The position numbers and the translations under genes are program-made. From Pseudomonas serbica (GTDB lineage: Bacteria; Pseudomonadota; Gammaproteobacteria; Pseudomonadales; Pseudomonadaceae), in the NCBI RefSeq assembly GCF_028823535.1, contig NZ_JAQIYM010000002.1, positions 372,001 through 436,000 of the forward strand: a stretch of DNA of 64,000 nucleotides. Direction: 5' to 3'. Position 1 is the stretch's first letter. Each line of letters opens with the position of its first letter. Positions 40,747-53,517 of the stretch are shown one piece after another. The notes under the pieces were generated by a model. The model did no database searches. It was not told the DNA's origin and worked only from the letters and a program-made list of their open reading frames with translations.

Positions 40747-42276
40747 ATGAGCAATAACGCGTCTTTCACGCCCCCAAGCCTGGTGCTGACCACCATCGGC
40801 CTGTCGTTGGCGACCTTCATGCAGGTGCTCGACACCACCATCGCCAACGTGGCGCTGCCGACCATTTCCGGCAACCTGGGGGTGAGTTCGGAGCAGGGCA
40901 CCTGGGTCATCACCTCCTTTGCGGTTAGCAACGCCATCGCGTTGCCGCTGACCGGCTGGCTCAGCCGGCGGTTCGGTGAGGTGAAGCTGTTCCTGTGGGC
41001 AACCGTGCTGTTTGTGCTGGCTTCGTTTCTCTGCGGTATTTCCACCTCGATGCCGGAGTTGATCGGTTTCCGGGTGCTGCAAGGCCTGGTGGCCGGGCCG
41101 TTGTACCCGATGACCCAGACGCTGCTGATCGCCGTATACCCACCCGCCAGGCGCGGCATGGCCCTGGCGTTGCTGGCGATGGTCACGGTGGTCGCGCCTA
41201 TTGCAGGACCGATCCTCGGCGGCTGGATCACTGACAGCTACAGCTGGCCGTGGATCTTCTTCATCAACGTGCCGATCGGCATCTTCGCGGTCATGGTCGT
41301 GCGTTCGCAGCTCAAGGCGCGGCCGGTGGTGACCAGTTATCAGCCGATGGATTACGTTGGTTTGATCACTCTGGTCATCGGCGTCGGGGCCTTACAGATC
41401 ATCCTCGACAAGGGCAATGACCTGGACTGGTTCGAATCGAGCTTCATCCTCATCGGCGCGGCCATTTCGGTGATTGCCCTGGCGGTGTTCGTGATCTGGG
41501 AAATGACTGACCGCCACCCGGTGGTCAACCTGCGGCTGTTTGCCTACCGCAACTTCCGCATCGGCACCCTGGTGCTGGTGTTGGGGTACGCCGGGTTCTT
41601 CGGGATCAACCTGATCCTGCCGCAATGGCTGCAAACCCAGATGGGCTACACAGCCACCTGGGCCGGCCTGGCGGTGGCGCCGATCGGGATTTTGCCGGTG
41701 CTGATGTCGCCGTTTGTCGGCAAGTACGCGCACAAGTTCGACCTGCGCCTGTTGGCGGGTATCGCCTTCCTGGCCATCGGCCTGAGCTGTTTCATGCGCG
41801 CCGGCTTTACCAACGAAGTGGACTACCAGCACATCGCCCTGGTGCAGTTGTTCATGGGCATTGGCGTGGCGCTGTTCTTCATGCCGACCCTGAGCATCCT
41901 GATGTCGGACCTGCCGCCAAGCCAGATCGCCGACGGCGCGGGTCTCGCGACCTTCCTGCGTACCCTGGGCGGCAGCTTCGCGGCGTCGTTGACCACCTGG
42001 ATCTGGATTCGCCGGGCCGACCAGCACCATGCCTACATGAGCGAAAGCATCAGCACCTTCGAGCCGGCAACCCGTGAGGCCCTGCATTCACTGGGTGGTG
42101 CGAGCAATCAGGCGTATGCGCAGCTCGATCATGTGCTGACCAGCCAGGCGTACATGCTCTCCACCGTGGATTACTTCACGTTGCTGGGGTGGGCGTTCAT
42201 GGGCTTGATCGTGATCGTCTGGCTGGCGAAACCGCCGTTTGCGGCGAAGGCGGGGCCTGAAGCCAGCGGTCACTGA
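40747..42276 (+). CDS. emrB: EmrB-type drug:proton antiporter (MFS, DHA2 family)
   Basis: A 509-residue transporter with about 14 membrane helices. Start ATG 40747 follows AAAGGA. DHA2 motifs seen: LDTTIANVALP in helix 1, WLSRRFGEVKLFLWA (motif A), RVLQGLVAGPLYPMTQ (motif B) and PIAGPILGGWITDSYSWPWIFFINVP (motif C region, in part). With the adaptor and NodT-like channel it forms a tripartite pump for lipophilic or aromatic toxicants, controlled by the MarR protein at the head of the operon. Confidence 0.93.
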   Translation: MSNNASFTPPSLVLTTIGLSLATFMQVLDTTIANVALPTISGNLGVSSEQGTWVITSFAVSNAIALPLTGWLSRRFGEVKLFLWATVLFVLASFLCGISTSMPELIGFRVLQGLVAGPLYPMTQTLLIAVYPPARRGMALALLAMVTVVAPIAGPILGGWITDSYSWPWIFFINVPIGIFAVMVVRSQLKARPVVTSYQPMDYVGLITLVIGVGALQIILDKGNDLDWFESSFILIGAAISVIALAVFVIWEMTDRHPVVNLRLFAYRNFRIGTLVLVLGYAGFFGINLILPQWLQTQMGYTATWAGLAVAPIGILPVLMSPFVGKYAHKFDLRLLAGIAFLAIGLSCFMRAGFTNEVDYQHIALVQLFMGIGVALFFMPTLSILMSDLPPSQIADGAGLATFLRTLGGSFAASLTTWIWIRRADQHHAYMSESISTFEPATREALHSLGGASNQAYAQLDHVLTSQAYMLSTVDYFTLLGWAFMGLIVIVWLAKPPFAAKAGPEASGH

Positions 42277-42281
42277 CTACA

Positions 42282-42312
42282 GATCGTTCCCACGCAGAGC
42301 GTGGGAACGATC
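42282..42312. terminator. Hairpin between convergent emrB and lpxH
   Basis: A 14-base perfect stem (gatcgttcccacgc / gcgtgggaacgatc) with a 3-base loop lies 5 bases beyond the emrB stop. No T-run follows, but its place between convergent genes suggests a two-way terminator. The same hairpin type (cgttcccacgc) is a common intergenic repeat of fluorescent pseudomonads. Confidence 0.65.
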
Positions 42313-42314
42313 AT

Positions 42315-43043
42315 TCAAGAAGCCGCAAAATCAAACGGCGCCAACGCGAACCCTTGCTCATCCACCTGCAATGCCCAGCCCTGCTTGTCCCAATCCCCCA
42401 GCACAATGCGCTGAACCGCCTGTTCGCCCAGCTGCAGCTTGTGGATGGCGGGGCGGTGGGTATGGCCGTGGATCAGGGTTTTCACCCCGTATTGCTGCAT
42501 GATCCGCGGAATCTCCAGGGGCGTGACATCAACGATGTCATTGGCCTTCATCCGGGTTTGCGCACGGCTTTCACTGCGCAGTTTGCGCGCCAGCTTTTGC
42601 CGGGTACGCAGCGGCAAGTGCCGCAGGATGAACAGGGTAATCGGGTTGCGCAGGTAGCGACGCAGCTTCATGTAGGCTTCGTCGCGGGTGCAGAGGCTGT
42701 CGCCGTGCATCAACAGCACGGGTTCGCCATTGAACTGCACGACACTCGGATCTTTCAGCAGGGTGCAGCCGGCCTGTTTGCAGAACGCCTTGCCCAACAT
42801 GAAGTCGCGATTGCCGTGCATCAGGAAAATCGCCGTGCCGCTGTCGCTCAATTCGCGCAGGGCCTGGCAGATGGAGCGCTGGAACGGCGTCATGGCATCG
42901 TCGCCAATCCACGCCTCGAAAAAGTCGCCCAGGATATAGAGAGCACTCGCCGAACGGGCGCGTCCGGCGAGCAAATCCAGAAACGCCCGGGTAATGTCCG
43001 GGCGCTCCTCTTCCAGATGCAAGTCTGAAATCAGCAGTATCAC
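42315..43043 (-). CDS. lpxH: UDP-2,3-diacylglucosamine diphosphatase
   Basis: A 242-residue calcineurin-like phosphoesterase of lipid A synthesis, releasing UMP to give lipid X. Metal-binding motifs: SDLHL (Asp7, His9), [25 protein letters not shown] and IHGHTHRP. Length equals E. coli LpxH (240). The start overlaps the ppiB stop by 4 bases, the same pairing found in many gammaproteobacteria. Confidence 0.95.
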   Translation of the reverse strand: MILLISDLHLEEERPDITRAFLDLLAGRARSASALYILGDFFEAWIGDDAMTPFQRSICQALRELSDSGTAIFLMHGNRDFMLGKAFCKQAGCTLLKDPSVVQFNGEPVLLMHGDSLCTRDEAYMKLRRYLRNPITLFILRHLPLRTRQKLARKLRSESRAQTRMKANDIVDVTPLEIPRIMQQYGVKTLIHGHTHRPAIHKLQLGEQAVQRIVLGDWDKQGWALQVDEQGFALAPFDFAAS

Positions 43044-43543
43044 TCAATGATCTCGGCTTTCTCGATGATCACGTCGTCTGCTGGTACGTCCTGGTGGCCG
43101 GACTTGGAAGTGGTGGCCACGCCTTTGATCTTGTCGACAACGTCGGTGCCGGCGGTCACTTTGCCGAATACCGCGTAGCCCCAGCCTTGCACGTTCTTGC
43201 CACTGTGGTTGAGGAAGCTGTTGTCAGCCACGTTGATGAAGAACTGCGCGGAAGCCGAATGCGGCTCCATGGTGCGGGCCATGGCGACGGTGTACTTGTC
43301 GTTGGAAAGACCGTTGTCGGCTTCGTTCTGGATGCTTGGGCGCTTGTCTTTCTTTTCTTTCATGCCTGGCTCGAAACCGCCGCCCTGGATCATGAAGTTA
43401 CCGATGACGCGGTGGAAAACGGTGTTTTCGTAGTGACCGGCTTTAACGTACTCGACGAAGTTGGCCACGGTGATCGGGGCCTTGTCGGCGTTCAGTTCGA
43501 GGACGATGTCGCCGAAGTTGGTAGTCAGTTTGACTTGGGTCAT
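43040..43543 (-). CDS. ppiB: Cytoplasmic peptidyl-prolyl cis-trans isomerase B (cyclophilin)
   Basis: A 167-residue cyclophilin without signal peptide. Active-site phrases: [13 protein letters not shown] (catalytic Arg), [12 protein letters not shown] and [11 protein letters not shown]. It catalyses proline isomerisation during folding. It precedes lpxH in a two-gene operon and is divergent from glnS across about 250 bases. Confidence 0.95.
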   Translation of the reverse strand: MTQVKLTTNFGDIVLELNADKAPITVANFVEYVKAGHYENTVFHRVIGNFMIQGGGFEPGMKEKKDKRPSIQNEADNGLSNDKYTVAMARTMEPHSASAQFFINVADNSFLNHSGKNVQGWGYAVFGKVTAGTDVVDKIKGVATTSKSGHQDVPADDVIIEKAEIIE

Positions 43544-43795
43544 GATCGTTACTCATCAAGAGGAATTCGTGGTCTTGGGACATTCGGTCCCGCGACCGGT
43601 TCAGCCAGTCTCGGCCAAGGTGCGCAGTTTAGCGTGACAGGCGCGAATTTCGAGGCTGTTTTTTCATTTACGGCCTATTAAATACGACGGTTTACAGGGT
43701 GCGCTCTGTCAGGTACTTGACGGCATCGGCTATGATAGCGGCTTTGTTTTGTCCGGCCTTCATTACGGCCACGCACCAATACGTTCAAGGATCCT

Positions 43796-45493
<1,698 letters not shown>

Positions 45494-45507
45494 TTCAAGG
45501 AAATAAC

Positions 45508-46890
45508 GTGCTTACGATCTACAACACGCTCACCAAGAGCAAAGAAGTCTTCAAGCCACTGGATGGCAACAAGGTGCGCATGTACGTGTGCGGCATGACC
45601 GTGTACGACTACTGCCACCTGGGCCACGGCCGCAGCATGGTCGCCTTCGACCTGGTGACGCGCTGGTTGCGCTTCAGCGGTTATGACCTGACTTATGTGC
45701 GTAACATCACCGACATCGACGACAAGATCATCAACCGGGCGAACGAGAACGGCGAGTCGTTCGAAGCCTTGACCGAGCGCATGATCGCGGCGATGCACGA
45801 AGACGAAGCGCGCCTGAACATCAAGAAGCCGGACATGGAGCCGCGTGCCACGGATCACATCCCTGGCATGCACGCGATGATCCAGACCCTGATCGACAAG
45901 GGTTACGCCTACGCCCCGGGCAATGGCGACGTGTACTACCGCGTCGGCAAGTTCATGGGCTACGGCAAGCTGTCGCGCAAGAAGATCGAAGACCTGCGCA
46001 TCGGCGCGCGTATCGAAGTCGACGAGTCCAAGCAAGACCCGCTGGACTTCGTGCTGTGGAAAGCCGCCAAGCCGGGCGAGCCTAGCTGGGAGTCACCTTG
46101 GGGCGCCGGGCGTCCGGGCTGGCACATCGAGTGCTCGGTGATGTCGACCTGCTGCCTGGGCGAGACCTTCGACATTCATGGCGGCGGCAGCGATCTTGAG
46201 TTCCCGCACCACGAGAACGAAATCGCCCAGAGCGAAGCGGCCACCGGCAAGACCTACGCCAACGCGTGGATGCATTGCGGCATGATCCGCATCAATGGCG
46301 AGAAGATGTCCAAGTCCTTGAACAACTTCTTCACCATTCGCGACGTGCTGGACAAGTACCACCCGGAAGTCGTGCGTTACCTGCTGGTGTCGAGCCACTA
46401 CCGCAGCGCGATCAACTATTCGGAAGACAACCTCAAGGACGCCAAGGGCGCCCTGGAGCGTTTCTACCACGCGTTGAAAGGCCTGCCGACTGTCGCGCCT
46501 GCTGGCGGCGAAGCTTTCGTCGAGCGTTTCACCCAGGTGATGAACGACGACTTCGGCACGCCGGAAGCCTGCGCGGTGCTGTTCGAGATGGTCCGCGAGA
46601 TCAACCGCCTGCGCGAGAGCGATCTCAACGCAGCGGCCGGCCTGGCTGCCCGTTTGAAAGAACTGGCCAGCGTGCTGGGTGTGTTGCAGCTCGAAGCCGA
46701 TGACTTCCTGCAAGCCGGCGCCGAAGGGCGTGTGGATGCGGCTGAAGTCGAAGCGCTGATCGCTGCGCGCCTGGCGGCCCGTGCCGGCAAGGACTGGGCC
46801 GAATCCGACCGTATCCGCGACCAGCTCACCGCCATGGGCGTGGTGCTGGAAGACGGCAAGGGCGGGACGACCTGGCGTTTGGCGGACTGA
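45508..46890 (+). CDS. cysS: Cysteinyl-tRNA synthetase
   Basis: A 460-residue class I synthetase. A GTG start at 45508 (VLTIYNTL) is chosen because AAGGA lies 7 bases upstream and the length then equals the E. coli enzyme (461); the reading is also open to 45490. Zinc-binding and catalytic motifs: [42 protein letters not shown] and KMSKSL. A strong terminator follows. Confidence 0.97.
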   Translation: MLTIYNTLTKSKEVFKPLDGNKVRMYVCGMTVYDYCHLGHGRSMVAFDLVTRWLRFSGYDLTYVRNITDIDDKIINRANENGESFEALTERMIAAMHEDEARLNIKKPDMEPRATDHIPGMHAMIQTLIDKGYAYAPGNGDVYYRVGKFMGYGKLSRKKIEDLRIGARIEVDESKQDPLDFVLWKAAKPGEPSWESPWGAGRPGWHIECSVMSTCCLGETFDIHGGGSDLEFPHHENEIAQSEAATGKTYANAWMHCGMIRINGEKMSKSLNNFFTIRDVLDKYHPEVVRYLLVSSHYRSAINYSEDNLKDAKGALERFYHALKGLPTVAPAGGEAFVERFTQVMNDDFGTPEACAVLFEMVREINRLRESDLNAAAGLAARLKELASVLGVLQLEADDFLQAGAEGRVDAAEVEALIAARLAARAGKDWAESDRIRDQLTAMGVVLEDGKGGTTWRLAD

Positions 46891-46910
46891 TAGATGTAAT
46901 GCTTAAAAAA

Positions 46911-46937
46911 CAAAACCCGCCTTGTGCGGGTTTTTGT
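46911..46937 (+). terminator. Rho-independent terminator of glnS-cysS
   Basis: Stem aaaacccgc / gcgggtttt with loop cttgt, then ttgttt, 21 bases after the cysS stop; a preceding A-run makes it potentially two-way. Confidence 0.9.
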
Positions 46938-46978
46938 TTATGGGCTGGACGTAAACGCTGTAGCGACTGGACTAACGT

Positions 46979-47074
46979 CTTCGCGAGCAAGCCCGCTCCC
47001 ACAGTGATCTGCGGTGTGATTGAGTCAAGTGCACGGCACAAATTCAATGTGGGAGCGGGCTTGCTCGCGAATGG
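46979..47074. repeat. REP pair (REPIN)
   Basis: Inverted arms tcgcgagcaagcccgctccc and gtgggagcgggcttgctcgc enclose about 40 bases between convergent cysS and the sigma-54 regulator gene. Confidence 0.85.
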
Positions 47075-47108
47075 TCTCAAGCCGAACACAACCATTGCGG
47101 ATCACCCA

Positions 47109-48956
47109 CTACTCAGCCTGACGCAACCGCTTGTAAAGGGTATTGCGACTGACCCCGAGGCGCCGCGCCAAGTACGAAATATTCCCCCCAGCCGCCTGCA
47201 ACTGCCGGTTCAGATCTTCGGCATCATTCAGATCAACGGCCAACGGCTCCGGCGTCTCCACCGGCTCCATCTCCAGATCGACAAAAAAGTCATCAGGCAA
47301 ATGCTCCGGCCGCACCGGTTGTTCCTCGGCCATGGCCAGTGCCACCTGCATCACGCTGCTGACCTGCCTCAAATTCCCCGGCCACGGGTGACGGCTGAAC
47401 AGTTCCAGCACTTCGCGACTCAATCCCGCCCATTGCGAGGGCTCGCGGTGCTGTTCCCACAAGCGTTTGAATAGCGCCTCCTTGTCACTGCGCTCCCTCA
47501 ACGGCGGCAGTTCCAGAGTCAAACCACCAATCCGGTAATACAAATCCTCGCGAAAACGCCCCAACTGCACCTGCTCCCGCAACGAGCGGTTGGTTGCGGA
47601 AATGATGCGGATGTCCACCGGGAACAACTCACTGCTACCCACCGGCTGCACGCAGCGCTCTTGCAATACTCGCAGCAAGCGGGCCTGGGTTGGCAGCGGC
47701 ATGTCGCCGATTTCATCGAGGAACAGCGTGCCTTTGTCGGCCTTGCGGATCAGGCCGATGCTGCCTTTCTGGTTGGCCCCGGTGAAGGCACCTTTTTCAT
47801 AGCCGAACAGTTCTGACTCCACCAGTTCAGCGGGGATTGCTGCGCAGTTCACGGCGATGAACGCCTGTTTGCTGCGCGAGCTGGCCTGATGCAGGGCCTT
47901 GACGAACACTTCCTTGCCGACCCCGGTTTCGCCATGAATCAACAACGGAATGTCTTTTTCCAGCAAGCGCTCGGCCTGGCGCACGGCTTTTTCCACGCGG
48001 CTGTCGCCGAAATGCAGGGTATTGAGGCTGATCGCCGGGAGTACCGATACGGCGGGTTCAACGCTCTTGGTTTCAGAAAAAAGTCTGGCCTGGATCGGCA
48101 CCTGTTTTGGACGTTTGAGCAGACACTGGAAGCGATTGCGCCCGGAAGCCTGGAGCGAGAAGGGCAGGCCTTCGGGTTGATTCAGCAGCTCCAGCAGCGA
48201 GACCTTGAACAGGCTCTCGACACTGACCCGCGACAGGCGCACGCCGAGCAGGTTGTCGGCGCGGCGGTTGGCGGACAGCACTTGGCCACTCTCATCGAAA
48301 ATCAGCAAACCGGCCCACTGGCTGTCGAGGTTGTTCAGGCCGGTGTTGAAGGTCAGCTGAAAATGCTGGCCGTGGAACAGGTTGAGGATCAGCCGGTTTT
48401 CCACGGTCTGGCTCATCATCTTGACCATGCCCAGGGTATGGGACGGTGGCAGGTAGCTGTCGCTGGACACATCCAGCACGGCGATGACCTTGCGTTCGGC
48501 ATCGAAGATCGGCGCAGCGGAGCCGGTCATGAAGCGGTTGGCCTTGAGAAAGTGTTCATCGTGCTCGATGTGCACCGCTTGCCCGCAGGCCAGCGCGGTA
48601 CCGATCGCATTGGTCCCGCTGCAACGCTCCATCCAGCTGGCGCCCGCGCTGAAACCGCGGGTCAGGCTCGGCTGGATAAACCGTTGGGTGCCCCAGGACG
48701 TCAGCACCTGGCCCTGGTTGTCGGCGAGCATGATCAGGCAATTGGAGTTGCTCAGGATGTTTTCGTAATACGGCAGCACTTCCTGATGGGTGGTTTGTAC
48801 CAGTGAGTGCTGGCTCTCCAGCAACTGGGCGATGCCTTCAGCCGGCAGCTGGTCGAACGCCGGGGTGCTCTGGTGATCGAGGCCGAACGCGCGGCAGCGG
48901 GACCAGGAGTCCTGGATGATGGCGTCGTGGGACAGCGGCGAGGCGGGTGCGGCCAT
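47109..48956 (-). CDS. Sigma-54-dependent transcriptional activator, AcoR type
   Basis: A 615-residue enhancer-binding protein. The N-terminal GAF-like sensor (about 50-200, with SGTNAIGTAL and MTGSAAPIFD, as in AcoR) is followed by a PAS segment (about 210-300). The AAA+ domain (about 325-550) has Walker A GETGVGKE, the sigma-54 contact loop GAFTGA and Walker B TLFLDEIGD. A Fis-type helix-turn-helix ends the chain (GGNISYLARRLGVSRNTLYKRL). It is divergent from the glp ABC operon, whose upstream region has a sigma-54 promoter and repeated TGTTCA sites, so that operon is the probable target. AcoR relatives sense small alcohols or diols, in line with glycerol-like substrates. Confidence 0.9.
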   Translation of the reverse strand: MAAPASPLSHDAIIQDSWSRCRAFGLDHQSTPAFDQLPAEGIAQLLESQHSLVQTTHQEVLPYYENILSNSNCLIMLADNQGQVLTSWGTQRFIQPSLTRGFSAGASWMERCSGTNAIGTALACGQAVHIEHDEHFLKANRFMTGSAAPIFDAERKVIAVLDVSSDSYLPPSHTLGMVKMMSQTVENRLILNLFHGQHFQLTFNTGLNNLDSQWAGLLIFDESGQVLSANRRADNLLGVRLSRVSVESLFKVSLLELLNQPEGLPFSLQASGRNRFQCLLKRPKQVPIQARLFSETKSVEPAVSVLPAISLNTLHFGDSRVEKAVRQAERLLEKDIPLLIHGETGVGKEVFVKALHQASSRSKQAFIAVNCAAIPAELVESELFGYEKGAFTGANQKGSIGLIRKADKGTLFLDEIGDMPLPTQARLLRVLQERCVQPVGSSELFPVDIRIISATNRSLREQVQLGRFREDLYYRIGGLTLELPPLRERSDKEALFKRLWEQHREPSQWAGLSREVLELFSRHPWPGNLRQVSSVMQVALAMAEEQPVRPEHLPDDFFVDLEMEPVETPEPLAVDLNDAEDLNRQLQAAGGNISYLARRLGVSRNTLYKRLRQAE

Positions 48957-49016
48957 GGCAGTCGATCTCTGGGCAAGCTTTTATTGTTCTTATGGTGTTT
49001 CACACACGCCACATAC

Positions 49017-49087
49017 CTGTAGTAGCCCGGCTTGCCGGCGATGGCGATATCGATGACGCCATCGCCGGCAAGCCGGGCTCCTACAGG
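49017..49087. repeat. REP pair (REPIN), second class
   Basis: Inverted arms with core cccggcttgccggcgatggc and gccatcgccggcaagccggg differ from the cttgctcgcga class seen elsewhere in the window. Confidence 0.8.
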
Positions 49088-49091
49088 GGCC

Positions 49092-49181
49092 GTGAACAGT
49101 CCATAGAGTGTTGTTCACTATTGTTCATTGTCAATCGGTGAACTGTTCAATTGTTCATTTCCGATTGTTCATTTGTGTTCA
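49092..49181. promoter_or_regulatory. Cluster of TGTTCA sites, likely upstream activator sequence
   Basis: Six copies of TGTTCA (49112, 49122, 49144, 49152, 49166, 49176) and one reversed copy TGAACA (49093) lie in 90 bases. Two make clear inverted repeats: gtgaaca...tgttcac (49092-49118) and tgaactgttca (49139-49149). They end about 65 bases before the sigma-54 promoter, the right distance for enhancer-type binding. The AcoR-type activator encoded next door is the obvious candidate to bind here. Confidence 0.7.
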
Positions 49182-49245
49182 GCAACGAACGCACTGTCCC
49201 GGTGATTTTCAGAATTTTCGAGCTGAATCAGCCGCTTGTGATTTC

Positions 49246-49260
49246 TGGCACGAAAGTCGC
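49246..49260 (+). promoter_or_regulatory. Sigma-54 promoter of the glp ABC operon
   Basis: TGGCACGaaagTCGC matches the -24/-12 consensus TGGCACG-N4-TTGC with one mismatch and correct GG-to-GC spacing of 10 bases. It lies about 45 bases upstream of the first ATG. Confidence 0.8.
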
Positions 49261-49306
49261 TCTATCGCTCAGATCGCTTGACTCCAAAAATAAAAAAGGC
49301 CGAGCC

Positions 49307-50401
49307 ATGTCATTAACCCTGGAGCATGTCAGCCGTACCGTCGAGGGCCAGACCTGGATCGACGATGCGTGCCTGCGTTTCGAACCCGGATCCTTCAACG
49401 TCTTGCTCGGGCGCACGCTGTCCGGCAAGACCAGTCTCATGCGCCTGATGGCCGGGCTGGATAAGCCCGACACCGGCCGCATCCTGATGAATGGCGTCGA
49501 TGTCACCCAGCGCCCGGTGCGCCTGCGCAATGTGTCGATGGTCTATCAGCAGTTCATCAATTACCCGACCATGACCGTCTTCGAGAACATCGCCTCGCCC
49601 TTGCGCCAGGCCGGTGTCTCCAATGAACAGATCCAGAGCAAGGTGCTGGAAACCGCGAAGATGCTGCGCATCGAGAAATTCCTGCAGCGTTATCCCCTGG
49701 AACTGTCCGGTGGCCAGCAGCAGCGCACGGCCATGGCCCGGGCGCTGGTCAAGGATGCCGAGCTGATCCTGTTCGATGAGCCGCTGGTCAACCTCGACTA
49801 CAAATTGCGCGAAGAGCTGCGCCAGGAAATGCGCGAGCTGTTCAAGGCGCGCCACACCATTGCCATCTACGCCACCACCGAGCCCAACGAAGCCCTGGCC
49901 CTGGGCGGCACCACCACCATTTTGCATGAGGGCCGGGTGATCCAGAGCGGCCAGTCCTCCGAGGTCTACCACCAGCCGCAGACCGTGCTGGCAGCCGAGT
50001 TGTTCTCCGAACCGCCGATCAACCTGATGCCGGGTCGCATTGCCGGCAACGAAGTGAGCTTCGCCAATTTCGTGCACTTCCCGCTCAACGTCGATTTGCG
50101 CCCGGTGGGCGAGGGCGAGTTTCGCTTTGGGGTGCGCCCCAGCCATATCTCGCTGGTACCCAGCAACGATGATGACCTGGAGTTGGCAGTGACCGTTGAA
50201 GTCGCGGAAATCAGCGGCTCGGAAACCTTCCTGCACGTGCGCAACGAGCATTTCCTGCTGGTGCTGCACTTGCCCGGCGTTCACGAATACGACGTCGATG
50301 CGCCGATCCGCATCTACATCCCGACCCATAAACTGTTCGTGTTCGATGCGCAGGGGCGGCTGGTCCAAGCGCCCGGGCGGCGCGTCGCGAGGGTTGCCTG
50401 A
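49307..50401 (+). CDS. glpS: ABC transporter ATP-binding protein GlpS (glycerol uptake type)
   Basis: A 364-residue ATPase. ATG 49307 (MSLTLEHVSR) with AAGG upstream is the start; the open reading reaches back to 49151 through the promoter and is not translated. Walker A GRTLSGKTS, signature LSGGQQQR and Walker B LILFDEPLVNLD are intact. The switch loop reads IAIYATTEPNEA instead of the usual VTHD, so the switch His is missing. The C-terminal TOBE-like domain suits carbohydrate/polyol importers. The order of two ATPases, two permeases, a small membrane protein and a binding protein matches the glpSTPQUV glycerol transporter described in Rhizobium. Confidence 0.88.
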   Translation: MSLTLEHVSRTVEGQTWIDDACLRFEPGSFNVLLGRTLSGKTSLMRLMAGLDKPDTGRILMNGVDVTQRPVRLRNVSMVYQQFINYPTMTVFENIASPLRQAGVSNEQIQSKVLETAKMLRIEKFLQRYPLELSGGQQQRTAMARALVKDAELILFDEPLVNLDYKLREELRQEMRELFKARHTIAIYATTEPNEALALGGTTTILHEGRVIQSGQSSEVYHQPQTVLAAELFSEPPINLMPGRIAGNEVSFANFVHFPLNVDLRPVGEGEFRFGVRPSHISLVPSNDDDLELAVTVEVAEISGSETFLHVRNEHFLLVLHLPGVHEYDVDAPIRIYIPTHKLFVFDAQGRLVQAPGRRVARVA

Positions 50402-51512
50402 TGGCCGAAATCCGTTTGCAGAACCTCGCCCACAGTTACACCAGCACGCCGACAGGGCCCGAGGATTACGCGATCCGCCAGATGGACCACATCTGGGAGC
50501 AGGGCGGCGCCTACGCCTTGCTCGGCCCGTCGGGCTGCGGCAAATCGACCTTGCTCAACATCATTTCCGGGTTGCTCAGCCCGTCCCAGGGCCATGTGCT
50601 GTTCGATGGCAAGGCGGTCAACAACCTGACCCCGGAAAAACGCAACATCGCCCAGGTTTTCCAGTTTCCGGTGGTCTACGACACCATGACGGTGTTCGAC
50701 AACCTGGCCTTTCCATTGCGTAACCAAGGCATGGCCGAGGCGAAGATTCACACCAAGGTGCAGGAAATTGCCGAAGTACTCGACCTGCAGAAACTGCTGA
50801 GCAAAAAAGCCAGCAACCTCACCGCCGACGAAAAACAGAAAGTCTCCATGGGCCGTGGGCTGGTGCGCGATGACGTCTCGGCAATCCTCTTCGACGAGCC
50901 GCTGACGGTGATCGACCCGCACCTGAAGTGGAAGCTGCGGCGCAAGCTCAAGCAGATTCACGAGCAATTCAACATCACCATGGTCTACGTCACCCACGAT
51001 CAACTGGAGGCCTCGACCTTCGCCGACAAGATCGCGGTGATGTACGGCGGGCAGATCGTCCAGTTCGGCACGCCGCGGGAATTGTTCGAACGGCCGACCC
51101 ATACCTTTGTCGGCTACTTCATCGGCAGTCCGGGCATGAACCTGATCGAGGTGCAGCCGCAACCCGGTGGTGTCGGTTTCGCTTCGACCCATTTACCACT
51201 GTCTGAAGCCATGCAGAAACGCATCGCCGAATCGACGTGGAAAACCCTGAAGGTCGGCATTCGTCCAGAGTTCATACACGTCTGGGACGAGCCCTTTGAT
51301 GAAGCGCTGCGGGCACAAGTCGTACACGTCGAAGACCTCGGCACCTACAAGATCCTGACCCTGAACCTCGACGGCGTGCCGCTGAAAGTGCGCCTGGCCG
51401 AAGACAAACCGGTGCCCGAGGGCACGGCGTATATCAGCTTTCCGGCGCAGTGGCTGATGGTCTATGCCGACGACTTTCTCCTGGAAACCCAAGCCGGCAT
51501 TGAGGTGCAGCC

Positions 51513-51516
<4 letters not shown>
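50401..51516 (+). CDS. glpT: ABC transporter ATP-binding protein GlpT (glycerol uptake type)
   Basis: A 371-residue ATPase starting at ATG 50401 within the GlpS stop. Walker A GPSGCGKST, Walker B AILFDEPLTVID and switch region VYVTHDQLEA are good. The signature is degenerate: LTADEKQ stands where LSGGQ is expected. Together with GlpS this predicts a heterodimer with one standard and one degenerate ATP site. A regulatory TOBE domain follows. Confidence 0.88.
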
Positions 51517-52379
<863 letters not shown>

Positions 52380-52386
52380 GGCCATC

Positions 52387-53187
<801 letters not shown>

Positions 53188-53197
53188 GGAGCTGATG

Positions 53198-53470
53198 ATG
53201 GAATGGATGAGTTGGACCGTCCCCACGGCGGCGTTCTTCAGCGTCATTGCCTTGATCCTGGTGGGCATGACGACCTGGGAGTTACGTTCGCCGAGCATTC
53301 TCAGGCGAGGCTTTTTGCCGATTGCCACCACCCGTGGCGATCGGTTGTTCATCGGTCTTCTCGGTAGCGCCTACCTGCATTTGCTGGTCATCGGCGTAAC
53401 CGACTGGAGCATCTGGGTCGCCTTCGCGATGTCCCTGGTGTGGCTGTTGGCTGTGATGCGTTGGGGCTAG
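53198..53470 (+). CDS. Small membrane protein of the glycerol transporter operon (DUF2160 type)
   Basis: A 90-residue protein with two or three membrane helices (VPTAAFFSVIALILVGMT; LGSAYLHLLVIGV; WVAFAMSLVWLLAVM). ATG 53198 is preferred, with GAGGA 7 bases upstream; another ATG at 53195 is adjacent. It corresponds to glpU in the rhizobial operon; its role is not known. Confidence 0.82.
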   Translation: MEWMSWTVPTAAFFSVIALILVGMTTWELRSPSILRRGFLPIATTRGDRLFIGLLGSAYLHLLVIGVTDWSIWVAFAMSLVWLLAVMRWG

Positions 53471-53517
53471 TCGAATTGCTCGGCAATGTTGCTCCGAAAC
53501 TTAAACAGGAGGTCTCT

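Noticed and set aside
43678..43795. TTGACG and TATGAT in front of glnS as a promoter
   Set aside because: The two boxes are only about 8 bases apart, so they cannot form one sigma-70 promoter; no better pair was found with confidence.
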